Origin: Rhodovulum euryhalinum
GTDB taxonomy: Bacteria; Pseudomonadota; Alphaproteobacteria; Rhodobacterales; Rhodobacteraceae
Assembly: GCF_004342445.1 (NCBI RefSeq)
Contig: NZ_SLWW01000004.1
Coordinates: 62,001 to 126,000 of the forward strand
Length of the DNA: 64,000 nucleotides
Direction of reading: 5' to 3'
Shown here in pieces: positions 10,968 to 19,897 of this stretch. The notes beneath the pieces are model-generated. The model saw only the letters and a list, made by a program, of their open reading frames with translations. It was not told the origin of the DNA and did no database searches. Position 1 is the first letter of the stretch. Every line of letters begins with the position of its first letter. The position numbers were made by a program, and so were the translations under genes.

Positions 10968-11776
10968 CACTGGGCGCCCATATCCGGATTGGTGAGCAGC
11001 GCGCGGGTCGCCGCGGCCACGTCGGCCTGACGCATCAGGCTTTCCCCGATCAGGAAACTGCGCACGCCAAAGCGGGCCATCTCGGCCAGATCGGCGGGCG
11101 TGTTCAGGCCGGATTCGCTGACGATCTGGCGGCCCTCGGGCACCCCGCGGGCCAGTTGGCGCGTCGTCTCAAGAGAGGTCTCGAACGTATTGAGGTTGCG
11201 ATTGTTTATGCCGATCAGGGTGGATTTCAGCGCGCAGGCACGGTCCAGTTCCTCGGCGTCATGCACCTCGATCAGCGCATCCATTCCCCAGCGCCGCGCC
11301 GCGTCCTCCAGTTCGGCGGCCTGCGCGTCGGACACGCTGGCCATGATGATCAGGATGCAGTCCGCCCCCAGCGCGCGGGCCTCGGCCACCTGATAGGGGT
11401 CGTACATGAAATCCTTGCGCAGGCAGGGCAGCTTGACCGCGTTATGCGCCTCGGTCAGGTACTCTTTCGCGCCCTGGAACGATGGCGTGTCGGTCAGCAC
11501 CGACAGGCAGGTGGCGCCGCCCTCGGCATAGGCGCGGGCCAGCGCGGGCACGTCGAAATCGGGACGGATCAGGCCCTTGGACGGGCTGGCCTTCTTGATC
11601 TCGGCGATCAGGCCATAGCCCTTCTGCGCGGCCTTGTGCAACGCGGCGGCAAAGGGGCGGACGGGCGGCGCAGCCTTGGCGCGGGCCTCGATTTCCGACA
11701 GCGGGTGGGTGGTCTTGTCGGCGGCGATCTCGTCCAGCTTGTACGCCTTGATGCGGTCGAGGATGGTTGCGCTCAT
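10967..11776 (-). CDS. trpC: indole-3-glycerol phosphate synthase
   Basis: 269-residue TIM barrel, single-function form, closing the pyrrole ring of indole in tryptophan synthesis. Visible motifs: [11 protein letters not shown] (catalytic Lys), [34 protein letters not shown] and [12 protein letters not shown]. The ATG overlaps the trpD stop (ATGA). Confidence 0.96.
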   Translation of the reverse strand: MSATILDRIKAYKLDEIAADKTTHPLSEIEARAKAAPPVRPFAAALHKAAQKGYGLIAEIKKASPSKGLIRPDFDVPALARAYAEGGATCLSVLTDTPSFQGAKEYLTEAHNAVKLPCLRKDFMYDPYQVAEARALGADCILIIMASVSDAQAAELEDAARRWGMDALIEVHDAEELDRACALKSTLIGINNRNLNTFETSLETTRQLARGVPEGRQIVSESGLNTPADLAEMARFGVRSFLIGESLMRQADVAAATRALLTNPDMGAQ

Positions 11777-12792
11777 GCGGCCTCCGAGGTGATTTGCGCC
11801 AGACCCTTCACCTTGGCCCGGGCCTTGCCGCTGTCGATGCTTTCCGATGCAAATTCAACACCTTCTCGCAAGTTATTCGCGCGACCTGAGACGACCAGCG
11901 CGGCGGCGGCGTTGTAGAGCACCGCGTCGCGATAGGCCGAGGGCTCGCCGTCCAGCAGCGCGCCGAAGGCGCGGGCGTTGTGTTCGGGCGTGCCGCCCAG
12001 GATGTCCTCGAACAGGTGTTCGGGCAGGCCCGCCTCTTCGGGGTGCAACTCGCGCTCGGTGACCTGGCCGCTCTCCAGCATCGCGACAAAGGAGATGCCC
12101 GAGATCGACAATTCGTCGGTGCCGTCGCCGCCATGGACCAGCCAGGCGGCCTCGGAGCCCAGCGCGGCCAGCGTTTCGGCCATGGGCCGGATCAGCGTGC
12201 GCGAGAAGGCGCCGGTCAACTGGCGTCTCACCCCCGCGGGGTTGGTCAGCGGACCGAGGATGTTGAAGATCGTCCGCGTGCCAAGCTCGGCGCGGGTCGG
12301 GCCGACATGGGCCATCGCCGGGTGGTGCATGGGCGCCATCATGAAGCCGATGCCGACATCTTTCAGCGCCTTTTCAACGATATCCGGGCCGACCATCACG
12401 TTGATGCCCATCTGGGACAGCGCATCCGCCGCGCCCGATTTGGACGACAGGTTGCGGTTGCCGTGCTTGGCCACCGGCACACCCGCGCCTGCGACCACGA
12501 AGGCCGCCGCGGTCGAGATGTTCAGCGTGCCCTTGCCGTCGCCCCCGGTTCCGACGATGTCCATCGCCCCCTCGGGGGCGGTAACCTTGCGGCACTTCGA
12601 TCGCATCACCGCGGCCGCGGCGGCGAATTCGTCCACCGTCTCGCCCCGGGTGCGCAGCGCCATCAGCAGGCCGCCGATCTGGCTGGGGGTCGCCTCGCCC
12701 TCGAACAGCGCCTCGAACGCGGTCTCGGCCTCGGCGCGGGTCAGCGGGCGGTCGGCCGCGATGCCGATCAGCGGCTTGAGGGCGTCGCTCAT
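11773..12792 (-). CDS. trpD: anthranilate phosphoribosyltransferase
   Basis: 339 residues; transfers phosphoribose from PRPP to anthranilate. The PRPP-binding glycine motif [29 protein letters not shown] and the substrate site [16 protein letters not shown] are all present. The start [10 protein letters not shown] at 12792 overlaps the trpG stop; a longer in-frame extension into trpG is rejected. Confidence 0.96.
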   Translation of the reverse strand: MSDALKPLIGIAADRPLTRAEAETAFEALFEGEATPSQIGGLLMALRTRGETVDEFAAAAAVMRSKCRKVTAPEGAMDIVGTGGDGKGTLNISTAAAFVVAGAGVPVAKHGNRNLSSKSGAADALSQMGINVMVGPDIVEKALKDVGIGFMMAPMHHPAMAHVGPTRAELGTRTIFNILGPLTNPAGVRRQLTGAFSRTLIRPMAETLAALGSEAAWLVHGGDGTDELSISGISFVAMLESGQVTERELHPEEAGLPEHLFEDILGGTPEHNARAFGALLDGEPSAYRDAVLYNAAAALVVSGRANNLREGVEFASESIDSGKARAKVKGLAQITSEAA

Positions 12793-13370
12793 GCGGGTTC
12801 CTTCACGCTGTCTAGAAAGGTCTTCAAGAGGGCGTGGCCATGTTCCGAGGCGATGCTCTCGGGGTGGAACTGCACGCCATGGATCGGCAACGCGCGGTGG
12901 CGAAGGCCCATGATCGTTCCATCCTCCAGCCAGGCATTGACCGCCAGGCAATCGGGCAGGGTCTCGCGCTCGACGATCAGCGAGTGGTAGCGGGTGGCCT
13001 GGAAGGGGCTGGGCAGGTCCGCGAAGATGCCGGTTCCGTCGTGGTGGATCGTGCCCATCTTGCCATGCACGATCTCGTGGGCGCGGACGACGCGGCCGCC
13101 GAACGCCTCGCCGATGGTCTGGTGGCCGAGGCAGACGCCCAGCAGTGGCGTGCCGGTCTCGGCGGCGGCCGTCGTCAGCGCAAGGCAGATGCCGGCCTGT
13201 GCCGGGTCGCAGGGCCCGGGCGACAGGATGATCGCCGACGGTGCCATCGCCATCGCCTGCTGAACGTCCATCGCATCGTTGCGGACCACGCGCGTCTCGG
13301 CGCCCAGTTCGCCCAGGTAGTGGACGAGGTTCCAGGTGAAGCTGTCGTAGTTGTCGATCAGAAGCAGCAT
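12789..13370 (-). CDS. trpG: anthranilate synthase glutamine amidotransferase subunit
   Basis: 193-residue class I glutamine amidotransferase. Begins [19 protein letters not shown]; the nucleophile is Cys80 in LLGVCLGHQ, and His/Glu follow in [10 protein letters not shown] near the C-terminus. It supplies ammonia to TrpE, which is not in the window or next to it. First gene of the overlapping trpG-trpD-trpC-moaC-moeA unit and divergent from the deacetylase-like gene. Confidence 0.94.
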   Translation of the reverse strand: MLLLIDNYDSFTWNLVHYLGELGAETRVVRNDAMDVQQAMAMAPSAIILSPGPCDPAQAGICLALTTAAAETGTPLLGVCLGHQTIGEAFGGRVVRAHEIVHGKMGTIHHDGTGIFADLPSPFQATRYHSLIVERETLPDCLAVNAWLEDGTIMGLRHRALPIHGVQFHPESIASEHGHALLKTFLDSVKEPA

Positions 13371-13523
13371 GGTCGCGCCATATGCGAAAGGGGGTGAACC
13401 CGGTGCCGGGTCGGGCTATACATGCTCAGAGCGGTGCGCCCCGGTCAAGGGGCGGCGGCGCGGGCAATCCCCGCGCGAGGCAGAAGGCAAGAGGCGCAAG
13501 GCCACAACCCGAAGGAGCGAGGC

Positions 13524-15170
13524 ATGGGCAGGGGTCTGTTCAGCGGGATCGTCTGGGGCATCTTCGTGACCGGACTGTCGCTGGTTGCGCTGGCGCTGGT
13601 GGTGCCGGCGCCGACCGGCCCGTCCTTGCCGGGCGAGGCGCCCGCGCCGCAACTGGCCGCGCGTCCCGAGGCGCCCGCCGCGCAGGCGCCAGACCCCGCC
13701 GCGGCGCCGCCGGAGCCAGCGTCGCGTCCCGTCCCAGCGCCCGCGCCCGAGGCCGCACCCGCCACCGATATCGAGCTGCCGCCCGGCTCGGAGTTCAACC
13801 GCCCGCCACCCGAGCGCGAGGCAAGCCTGCCGGGGGCCGAGCCCGAGCCGCAGGGCGCGCCGCCGGTGCGCGGCCCCGAGGCGGCAGGGGCGCTCGCCGA
13901 GGCGCCCTTGCCCGACACGGCGCCCGCCGCCGCGCCCGAACCGGTGACGACCGGCCCCGACGGGCTGGCCCCGCCGCTGTCCGCCGAGCCGCCGCCCGAT
14001 CTGGCGGCCGACGAGACGTATCAGCCACCCTCGGGCACGTCTGGTCCAGCGGCGCTGCGGACCGGCCCGGTACCGGCCGCCCCGCGCCCCGCCGATGTCC
14101 CGGCGGCCGAACGCGCCGAGGCCTGGGAACAGCCGGAACCCGCCATGCCGCAGGCCGCCGCGCCGGTCGATGCGCCCGCGCCGCATGGGGGCGCGCTGCC
14201 GCGGGTGCGCCCGCTGCCGGGAACGCCCGGCGCAGCCCCGATCCCGCCCGAACCCGAGGCCGAAGCCGCGATGCCAGCGGCGGACGACGCGGAACAAGCC
14301 CCGCGTGCCGATGGCGCTCTGCGCATCCCGGCGCCGGGCGGCGGGACGGCGGTTCCGGATATCCGCATCGGCCGGCTGCCAACGGCAGCAGATGACGCTA
14401 TGGCCCCCGCGCCCGAGGCAGAGCCCGCCGCGCCGCCGCCCGAGTCGCCAGAAAGCGCCGCCGCCGAGCCCGGGGAGGCGGCCCCTGAGCAGGGTCTCGG
14501 CGCGCTTGCCCGGAACGCGGTGCCGTTCCAGCCCGATCCGGGACGGCCGCTGTTCTCGGTGATCCTGATCGACGCGGGCGAGCAGGGGCTCGACCGCGAG
14601 ACGCTGATGACCTTTTCGTTCCCGGTGACCTTTGCGGTCGATCCGATGCGGCCGGATGCGGCCGAGACGGTCGCGGCCTATCGCGCGGCGGGCTACGAGG
14701 TGGTGCTGCTGGCCGCCGGACTGCCCGAAGGCGCGGTGCCCAGCGATCTGGAGGTGGCGCTGGCGGCGCGTGAGACGCTTCTCGGCCAGACCGTGGCGGT
14801 CATGGATGTGCAGCGCGGCGGTTTTCAGGACGACCGCGCGCTCACCGCGCAGATGGTGGATTTCGCCAAGGCGTCCGGGCACGGGATCGTCACCTATGAC
14901 CGCGGACTGAATGCCGCCGCGCGCCTGGCGGGGCAGGCGGGGGTGCCGCAGGCGACGGTGTTCCGGATTCTCGACGAGGACCGGCCGAACGCCCCTACGA
15001 TCCGCCGCATCCTGGACCGTGCGGTGTTCAAGGCGCGTCAGGATGGCTATGTGATGATGGTGGGCCACAGCTATTCCGACACGGTGACGGCGCTCTATTC
15101 CTGGGCGCTTGAGGCAGAGGCCGAGGCGGTCGAGCTTGCGCCGGCCTCTGCGGTGCTGCGCCGGCGCTGA
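13524..15170 (+). CDS. divergent polysaccharide deacetylase family protein with long Pro/Ala-rich linker
   Basis: 548 residues from the ATG at 13524, which has a strong GAAGGAG 8 bases upstream. One membrane anchor at about 6-28 is followed by roughly 330 residues rich in Pro, Ala and Glu, then a C-terminal domain from about 350 (LFSVILIDAGEQGLD, TFAVDPMRP, VMDVQRGGFQDDRAL, VMMVGHSYSDTV). The C-terminal domain resembles the YibQ-type divergent polysaccharide deacetylases. The linker would let the domain reach through the periplasm. Substrate unknown. It is divergent from trpG. Confidence 0.85.
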   Translation: MGRGLFSGIVWGIFVTGLSLVALALVVPAPTGPSLPGEAPAPQLAARPEAPAAQAPDPAAAPPEPASRPVPAPAPEAAPATDIELPPGSEFNRPPPEREASLPGAEPEPQGAPPVRGPEAAGALAEAPLPDTAPAAAPEPVTTGPDGLAPPLSAEPPPDLAADETYQPPSGTSGPAALRTGPVPAAPRPADVPAAERAEAWEQPEPAMPQAAAPVDAPAPHGGALPRVRPLPGTPGAAPIPPEPEAEAAMPAADDAEQAPRADGALRIPAPGGGTAVPDIRIGRLPTAADDAMAPAPEAEPAAPPPESPESAAAEPGEAAPEQGLGALARNAVPFQPDPGRPLFSVILIDAGEQGLDRETLMTFSFPVTFAVDPMRPDAAETVAAYRAAGYEVVLLAAGLPEGAVPSDLEVALAARETLLGQTVAVMDVQRGGFQDDRALTAQMVDFAKASGHGIVTYDRGLNAAARLAGQAGVPQATVFRILDEDRPNAPTIRRILDRAVFKARQDGYVMMVGHSYSDTVTALYSWALEAEAEAVELAPASAVLRRR

Positions 15171-15236
15171 TACCGCCTGCGCTGCGCGGGCCGGGGGGCG
15201 GTCAGGGAATCGGGGTGGACGACATGGCAGACCCGC

Positions 15237-16001
15237 TTAACCTGCCTTGTGCGCCCCTTGGTGGTCTTGGCCGAGGTCGAAATCGGGCAGGCTGTCGAGC
15301 GCGGTCTTGAGCGCCTCGCCCCAGCCTGCCGAGATCGCCTGGTAATAGGGATCGTTTGCCGCGATCCGAAGCCCGGGCTCCAGCGTGAAGCTGCCCGCCT
15401 CGTAAAGCTGCACGTCGAAGGGCGGCGCCACCGACAGGTTTGCCTTGACCGTGCTGTCGAAGCTGACCAGCAGAAGCTTGACCACGCTTTCAAAGCTCAT
15501 CGCCCGGTCATAGGCCCGCACCAGGATCGGACGGCCGTATTTCGTTTCGCCGATCTGGAAGAAGGGGGTGTCGCCGCCCGCTTCGATGAAGTTGCCCTCG
15601 GGATAGATCAGGAACAGCCGCACCGGCCCGCCCTTGATCTGGCCGCCGAGGATCAGCGTGGCGTTGAATGTCCCCTCGGCGCGCTGGCCCTGCGTGCCGG
15701 GCTGCGCGATCACGCCGCGCAGGGTCTCGGCCACCAGGCGCGCGGCCTGGAACATCGACGGCACGGCAAGGATCGAGGGCTCGCGCTCGTCAACCGCCTT
15801 GGTCCGCTCGTCCAGCAGGCTGACGACCGACTGGGTCGTGGCCAGGTTGCCCGCGGTCATCAGCATCAGCACCCGTTCGCCGGGTACGGACCAGGTGAAC
15901 ATCTTGCGGAAGGTCGAGATGTTGTCGATGCCCGCATTGGTGCGGGTATCGGCCATCATCACCAGCCCCCGGTCCAGCATCAGCCCGACGCAATAGGTCA
16001 T
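15237..16001 (-). CDS. Anbu-type bacterial proteasome-like peptidase
   Basis: 254 residues beginning MTYCVGLMLDRGLVMMADTR: removal of Met exposes Thr2 as the expected N-terminal nucleophile, with the Asp of ADTR in the Ntn-hydrolase position. This is the Anbu ('ancestral beta subunit', COG3484) signature. It sits directly behind transglutaminase, alpha-E and ATP-grasp genes in the same direction, the known Anbu gene neighbourhood. The biological substrate of these clusters is not established. Confidence 0.9.
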   Translation of the reverse strand: MTYCVGLMLDRGLVMMADTRTNAGIDNISTFRKMFTWSVPGERVLMLMTAGNLATTQSVVSLLDERTKAVDEREPSILAVPSMFQAARLVAETLRGVIAQPGTQGQRAEGTFNATLILGGQIKGGPVRLFLIYPEGNFIEAGGDTPFFQIGETKYGRPILVRAYDRAMSFESVVKLLLVSFDSTVKANLSVAPPFDVQLYEAGSFTLEPGLRIAANDPYYQAISAGWGEALKTALDSLPDFDLGQDHQGAHKAG

Positions 16002-16019
16002 TGCCCGTCCCTTCGGCAG

Positions 16020-16817
16020 CTATTGCTGCGCCACCTCGATCTCGACCGACAGCGCCTCGCCTGCGCCGCCGATCCGCGTGCCCCGGACGGGCGCCGCTTC
16101 GTCATAGTCGAGCCCGGTCGCCACCCGCACATAGCGGATGTCGGGACAGATTCCGTTTGCGGCGTCGAAACCGACCCAACCGAGCCCGTCGAGATGCGCC
16201 TCGGCCCAGGCGTGCATCGCGTCCTGCTCGATCCGGTCGTCCATCCTGAGATAGCCCGAAACGTAGCGGGCCGGAAAGCCCATCTCGCGGGCACAGGCGA
16301 CGAAGACATGGGTATGATCCTGGCAGACGCCGCGCCCGGTGGCCACGGCCTCTTCGGCGGTGGCGCCGGCATCGGTTGCGCCGATCTCGTAGACCACCGC
16401 CTGCAGGATCATCCGCGACAGCTCATGCAGCCGGGCAAGGTCGGTCTCACCCTTCACCTCGCGGATCAGCGCCCGGCAGCCCTGGCCCGCCCTGGTCCGC
16501 GCCGTCGCGCGGCGGAACAGCCAGAGGGGGGCAGGCCCGCGGTGGGGGCCCACGACACCATGGGTCTCGGTGATCTCGATCTCTCCCTCCGAGCGCACGG
16601 TCAGTTCGGTCGCGTCGCGCTCGAAGCTGATGAGGTCCACCGTGTTGTGGTTGTGATCCTCGAAGCTCAGTTCCTTCCGGCCGCCCTCGACGTCGGTCTT
16701 CCAGGCGATGACGGTCTGCTGGTGGCTGGATTTCGGCGTCTTGCGCAACTGTTGCAGCCCGTAGGTGACCGGGTTGTCGAAGCGGTAGCGGGTCGTGTGG
16801 CGGATCCTCAGGCGCAT
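16020..16817 (-). CDS. transglutaminase-like cysteine protease family protein
   Basis: 265 residues. An N-terminal beta region (MRLRIRHTTRYRFDNPV) precedes the transglutaminase core with the catalytic Cys in GRGVCQDHTHVFVAC, His in MHAWAEAHL and Asp in WVGFDAANG. The ATG at 16817 is chosen because the conserved N-terminus starts there; a longer open frame enters the alpha-E gene. Ends 18 bases before the Anbu start. Confidence 0.92.
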   Translation of the reverse strand: MRLRIRHTTRYRFDNPVTYGLQQLRKTPKSSHQQTVIAWKTDVEGGRKELSFEDHNHNTVDLISFERDATELTVRSEGEIEITETHGVVGPHRGPAPLWLFRRATARTRAGQGCRALIREVKGETDLARLHELSRMILQAVVYEIGATDAGATAEEAVATGRGVCQDHTHVFVACAREMGFPARYVSGYLRMDDRIEQDAMHAWAEAHLDGLGWVGFDAANGICPDIRYVRVATGLDYDEAAPVRGTRIGGAGEALSVEIEVAQQ

Positions 16818-16821
16818 GGGC

Positions 16822-17769
16822 TCACTCGTAGAACCTGTAGTCGATCTCGATCTGGTGGCCCAGCGCGGCAAGCGCGGCCAGGATGTCCTGCAGGTATTCA
16901 TGCAGGCCGTACTCGAAGATCGAGTCGATGTCATGCGACATGAAGCGGCGGACCAGCGTGTCCGCCTGCGCGTGGCTGGGGTGGTGCACGCCGTAATCGG
17001 AGCCGAGATAGGTAAGATTGTCCCGGATCTTGGTGATCGAGAACCGCAGGCTGCGCGGCATCCGCCGGTCGAGGATCAGGAAGCGCGCGATATCCACGGG
17101 GCTGGCCTGGCTGCCATGCACCATGCGGAACCCGCCGCGCGCCGAGACCGCGCGCAGGATGGTTTCCCACTGGACGTTGTCGATCGAACTGCCCACCGAA
17201 TTCACCGAGGGCAGCAGGACATAGTACTTGACGTCCAGGATGCGCGAGATGTTGTCGGCGCGTTCCAGGTAGGTGCCGATCCGGGCAAAGTTGAAGATGT
17301 CGTTGCGCAGCATCGTGCCCTGGGTCGTTCCCCGCACCAGCGCGGTGTGCTGCTGGATGCAGTCGATCGCGGCGGGCAGGTCGCGTTCGCCGACCTTGCG
17401 GGCCAGCCGTTCGCGTACCTGCATGTAGCAGCGGTTCATCGCCTCCCACACGTCATGGGTCAGCGCGGTGCGCACCAGCCGCGCGTTCTGCCGCGCCGCC
17501 GAGATCGTCGACAGGACCGACGAGGGGTTGTCCCTGGCCCGCAGCATCCAGTCGATCGCGGATTCCTTGGTGACCTCTTCGTGCCGGGCAAGATAGCCGT
17601 CCGCCACGCCCGCGGTCTGCATGATCGAGATCCATTCCCCGACCGAACTGTCCAGCCGGGTCAGTGCAATGCGCTGGCCGGTCTCGACCAGGCGCGAGGT
17701 ATTCTCGGCCCGTTCGAGGGACCGGTACATCCAGAACAGCCCGTTCGCGGTCTTGCCAAGCATCCCCAT
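16822..17769 (-). CDS. alpha-E domain-containing protein
   Basis: 315 residues, almost all helical, with the family start MLGKTANGLFWMYRSLERAENTSR given in parts as LGKTANGLFWMYRSLERAEN. Alpha-E proteins are known only by their linkage to Anbu-type clusters and circularly permuted ATP-grasp proteins. The start codon at 17769 overlaps the upstream ATP-grasp stop (TGATG); a second ATG lies two codons later (17763). Four bases separate it from the transglutaminase gene. Confidence 0.9.
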   Translation of the reverse strand: MGMLGKTANGLFWMYRSLERAENTSRLVETGQRIALTRLDSSVGEWISIMQTAGVADGYLARHEEVTKESAIDWMLRARDNPSSVLSTISAARQNARLVRTALTHDVWEAMNRCYMQVRERLARKVGERDLPAAIDCIQQHTALVRGTTQGTMLRNDIFNFARIGTYLERADNISRILDVKYYVLLPSVNSVGSSIDNVQWETILRAVSARGGFRMVHGSQASPVDIARFLILDRRMPRSLRFSITKIRDNLTYLGSDYGVHHPSHAQADTLVRRFMSHDIDSIFEYGLHEYLQDILAALAALGHQIEIDYRFYE

Positions 17770-19190
17770 CAGTCCTCGAGCACCCAGGTATCCTTGGTGC
17801 CGCCCCCCTGGGACGAATTCACCACCAGCGAGCCCTTCTTGATCGCGACCCGCGTCAATCCACCGGGCGTGATGTTGATCCCCTGCGGGCTGACCAGCAC
17901 GAAGGGGCGCAGATCGACATGGCGCGGCGCAAGCCCGTTGCGGGTAAAGATCGGCACGGTCGACAGCGACAGCGTGGGCTGGGCAATGTAGTTGCCCGGC
18001 CGTGCCTTGAGCTTGGCCTTGAACTCGGCCAGGTCCTTGCGGGTGGCGGCCGGCCCGATCAGCATGCCGTAGCCGCCCGAGCCGTGCACCTCCTTGACCA
18101 CCAGTTCGGCGAGGTTGTCCAGCACATAGGCCAGCGCGTCGGGTTCGGAACAGCGCCAGGTCGGCACGTTTTCCAGGATCGCCTTCTCGCCGGTGTAGAA
18201 TTCGACGATGTCAGGCATGTAGCTGTAGATCGCCTTGTCGTCGGCGATGCCGGTGCCGGGCGCGTTGGCGATGGTGATCCGGCCCGCGCGGTAGACATCC
18301 ATGATGCCGGGGATGCCGAGCGCGGAGTCCGGGTTGAAGTTCAGCGGATCGAGAAAGTCGTCGTCCACCCGGCGATACAGCACGTCGATCGGCTGATAGC
18401 CTTGCGTGGTGCGCATCGCCACCTTGCCGTCAACCACGCGCAGGTCGTGGCCCTCGACCAGTTCCACCCCCATCTGGTCGGCGAGGAAGGCGTGTTCGAA
18501 ATAGGCCGAGTTGTAGATGCCGGGCGTCAGCACCGCGACAGTGGGCGTATCGGCGCCGTTGGGCGCGCAGGCCGCAAGCGACCGGCGCAGGTCGGTGGGG
18601 TAGGACTGCACCGGCTGCACCCGGTTCTGCGAGAACAGTTCGGGGAACATCTGCAGCATCGTCTCGCGGTTCTCCAGCATGTAGCTGACCCCGGACGGCG
18701 TGCGGGCGTTGTCCTCAAGCACGTAGAACTGGTCGTCTCCGGTGCGCACCAGGTCGATGCCGACGATATGCGTGTAGGTGCCGCCCGGCGGCTTGACCCC
18801 GATCATCTGCGGCAGGAAGGCGTCGTTCCTGGCGATCGCCTCTTCGGGGATGCGGCCGGCGCGGATGATCTCCTGCCGGTGGTAGATGTCGTAGAGGAAG
18901 GCGTTGATCGCGCGCACCCGCTGTTCGATCCCGCGCGACAGGCGCTGCCATTCGCGGCCCGAGATGATGCGCGGGATGATGTCGAACGGGATCAGGCGTT
19001 CCTCGGCCTCGGCGCGGCCGTAGACGTTGAAGGTGATGCCGGTCAGCCGGAACACCTCCTCGGCCTCGCGCTGCTTGGCGCGCAGCCGGGCGATGTCCTC
19101 GCCCTCCAGCCAGCTCTGGAAACGGCCGTAGGGCTGCCGCAGCGTCCCGCCCCGGCCCCACATCTCGTCGAAGAATTGCCTCTCGCTCAT
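17769..19190 (-). CDS. circularly permuted type 2 ATP-grasp protein
   Basis: 473 residues (DUF404/DUF407 type). It begins FFDEMWGRGGTLRQPYGRFQ and has GIDLVRTGDDQFYVLEDNAR, PSGVSYMLENR, LSRNRVQP-like FSQNRVQPVQSYP and VVKEVHGSGGYGMLIGP. The family is predicted to form peptide-like bonds with ATP; its substrate is unknown. First gene of the four-gene Anbu cluster; no clear operator is visible upstream. Confidence 0.92.
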   Translation of the reverse strand: MSERQFFDEMWGRGGTLRQPYGRFQSWLEGEDIARLRAKQREAEEVFRLTGITFNVYGRAEAEERLIPFDIIPRIISGREWQRLSRGIEQRVRAINAFLYDIYHRQEIIRAGRIPEEAIARNDAFLPQMIGVKPPGGTYTHIVGIDLVRTGDDQFYVLEDNARTPSGVSYMLENRETMLQMFPELFSQNRVQPVQSYPTDLRRSLAACAPNGADTPTVAVLTPGIYNSAYFEHAFLADQMGVELVEGHDLRVVDGKVAMRTTQGYQPIDVLYRRVDDDFLDPLNFNPDSALGIPGIMDVYRAGRITIANAPGTGIADDKAIYSYMPDIVEFYTGEKAILENVPTWRCSEPDALAYVLDNLAELVVKEVHGSGGYGMLIGPAATRKDLAEFKAKLKARPGNYIAQPTLSLSTVPIFTRNGLAPRHVDLRPFVLVSPQGINITPGGLTRVAIKKGSLVVNSSQGGGTKDTWVLED

Positions 19191-19315
19191 GGGCCTACGC
19201 TAGAAAGGCGCAGGGGCGGCGGCAATATGGAAGCTGCAAGGCGGGGGCGGGATTCCGTGCACCTGCCTGTTTTTTGGGCATGGGCACCGCGGGGGTCGTG
19301 GCGGCGGCGGCGCGT

Positions 19316-19492
19316 TCAACGCATCTTCCGGGTCTCGTTGATCCAGTCGACCATGGCGGCGTCGATCCCGCTCAGGATCTCGACCGCCCGGGCGGGGTCG
19401 TCGTGATTCACCAGCGCATCCAGCGCCATGTGCAGTGCCCGGTGCATCTGCTGCACCCCGTCAAGCGCCTCGCGATTGGCGACCTTGTGCAT
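19316..19492 (-). CDS. small hypothetical protein (58 aa)
   Basis: 58 residues starting MHKVANREALDGVQQMH and ending WINETRKMR, predicted helical and acidic/basic mixed. GGCGGAA lies close before the ATG. The reading continues upstream in the same frame without homology-like sequence, so the ATG at 19492 is my choice. It might instead be the frameshifted tail of the gene at 19558-19890. Function unknown. Confidence 0.4.
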   Translation of the reverse strand: MHKVANREALDGVQQMHRALHMALDALVNHDDPARAVEILSGIDAAMVDWINETRKMR

Positions 19493-19557
19493 TTCCGCCG
19501 TTCCCTGCCTGAGCGAACCGTCCCGGGGCCGACTCTTGCGCCAATTCTGCGGCGGGA

Positions 19558-19890
19558 TCAATGCGAAGCGCCGGTTTGCGCCGGCCTGCCGGACCTGCCC
19601 CCGGGGCCGTCGCCGATGGCCTCGGGCAGGCCGAACATCGCGCAGACGTCGCTGGCGATGGCGACCGCGGCCGGCGCCCCGGGGCCGAGGCCCGCCGCCA
19701 AAACCGTGTCGGTAACGCTCGTCGCCATGTCGACGAGGGCCAAGAGGGCGGTCGGGGTGGTCTGGCGCGCATGGTCGATCGCGTCCGTACAGAGATCGTA
19801 GCCGGTAAAGCGGCTTTCGGCACCCGCCGATCCGAGGCAACCTTCGACCGGAGAATGTGGCGGGAGAGACCCCATAGCCAACCTGCACAA
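19558..19890 (-). CDS. hypothetical protein (110 aa)
   Basis: The central part (YDLCTDAIDHARQTTPTALL, VAIASDVCAMFGLPEAIGDG) shows the strong third-position GC typical of real genes here, unlike the other frames. The N-terminal 25 residues are less convincing, so the start may be downstream. I do not recognise the family. A short Cys-containing helical protein next to a deacetylase gene is all that can be said. Confidence 0.4.
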   Translation of the reverse strand: MCRLAMGSLPPHSPVEGCLGSAGAESRFTGYDLCTDAIDHARQTTPTALLALVDMATSVTDTVLAAGLGPGAPAAVAIASDVCAMFGLPEAIGDGPGGRSGRPAQTGASH

Positions 19891-19897
19891 GCGTCGT

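Noticed and set aside
13620-14500. Pro/Ala-rich stretch as a separate gene or repeat element
   Set aside because: It is in frame with the membrane anchor and C-terminal deacetylase-like domain and has no exact repeat unit; it is a linker.
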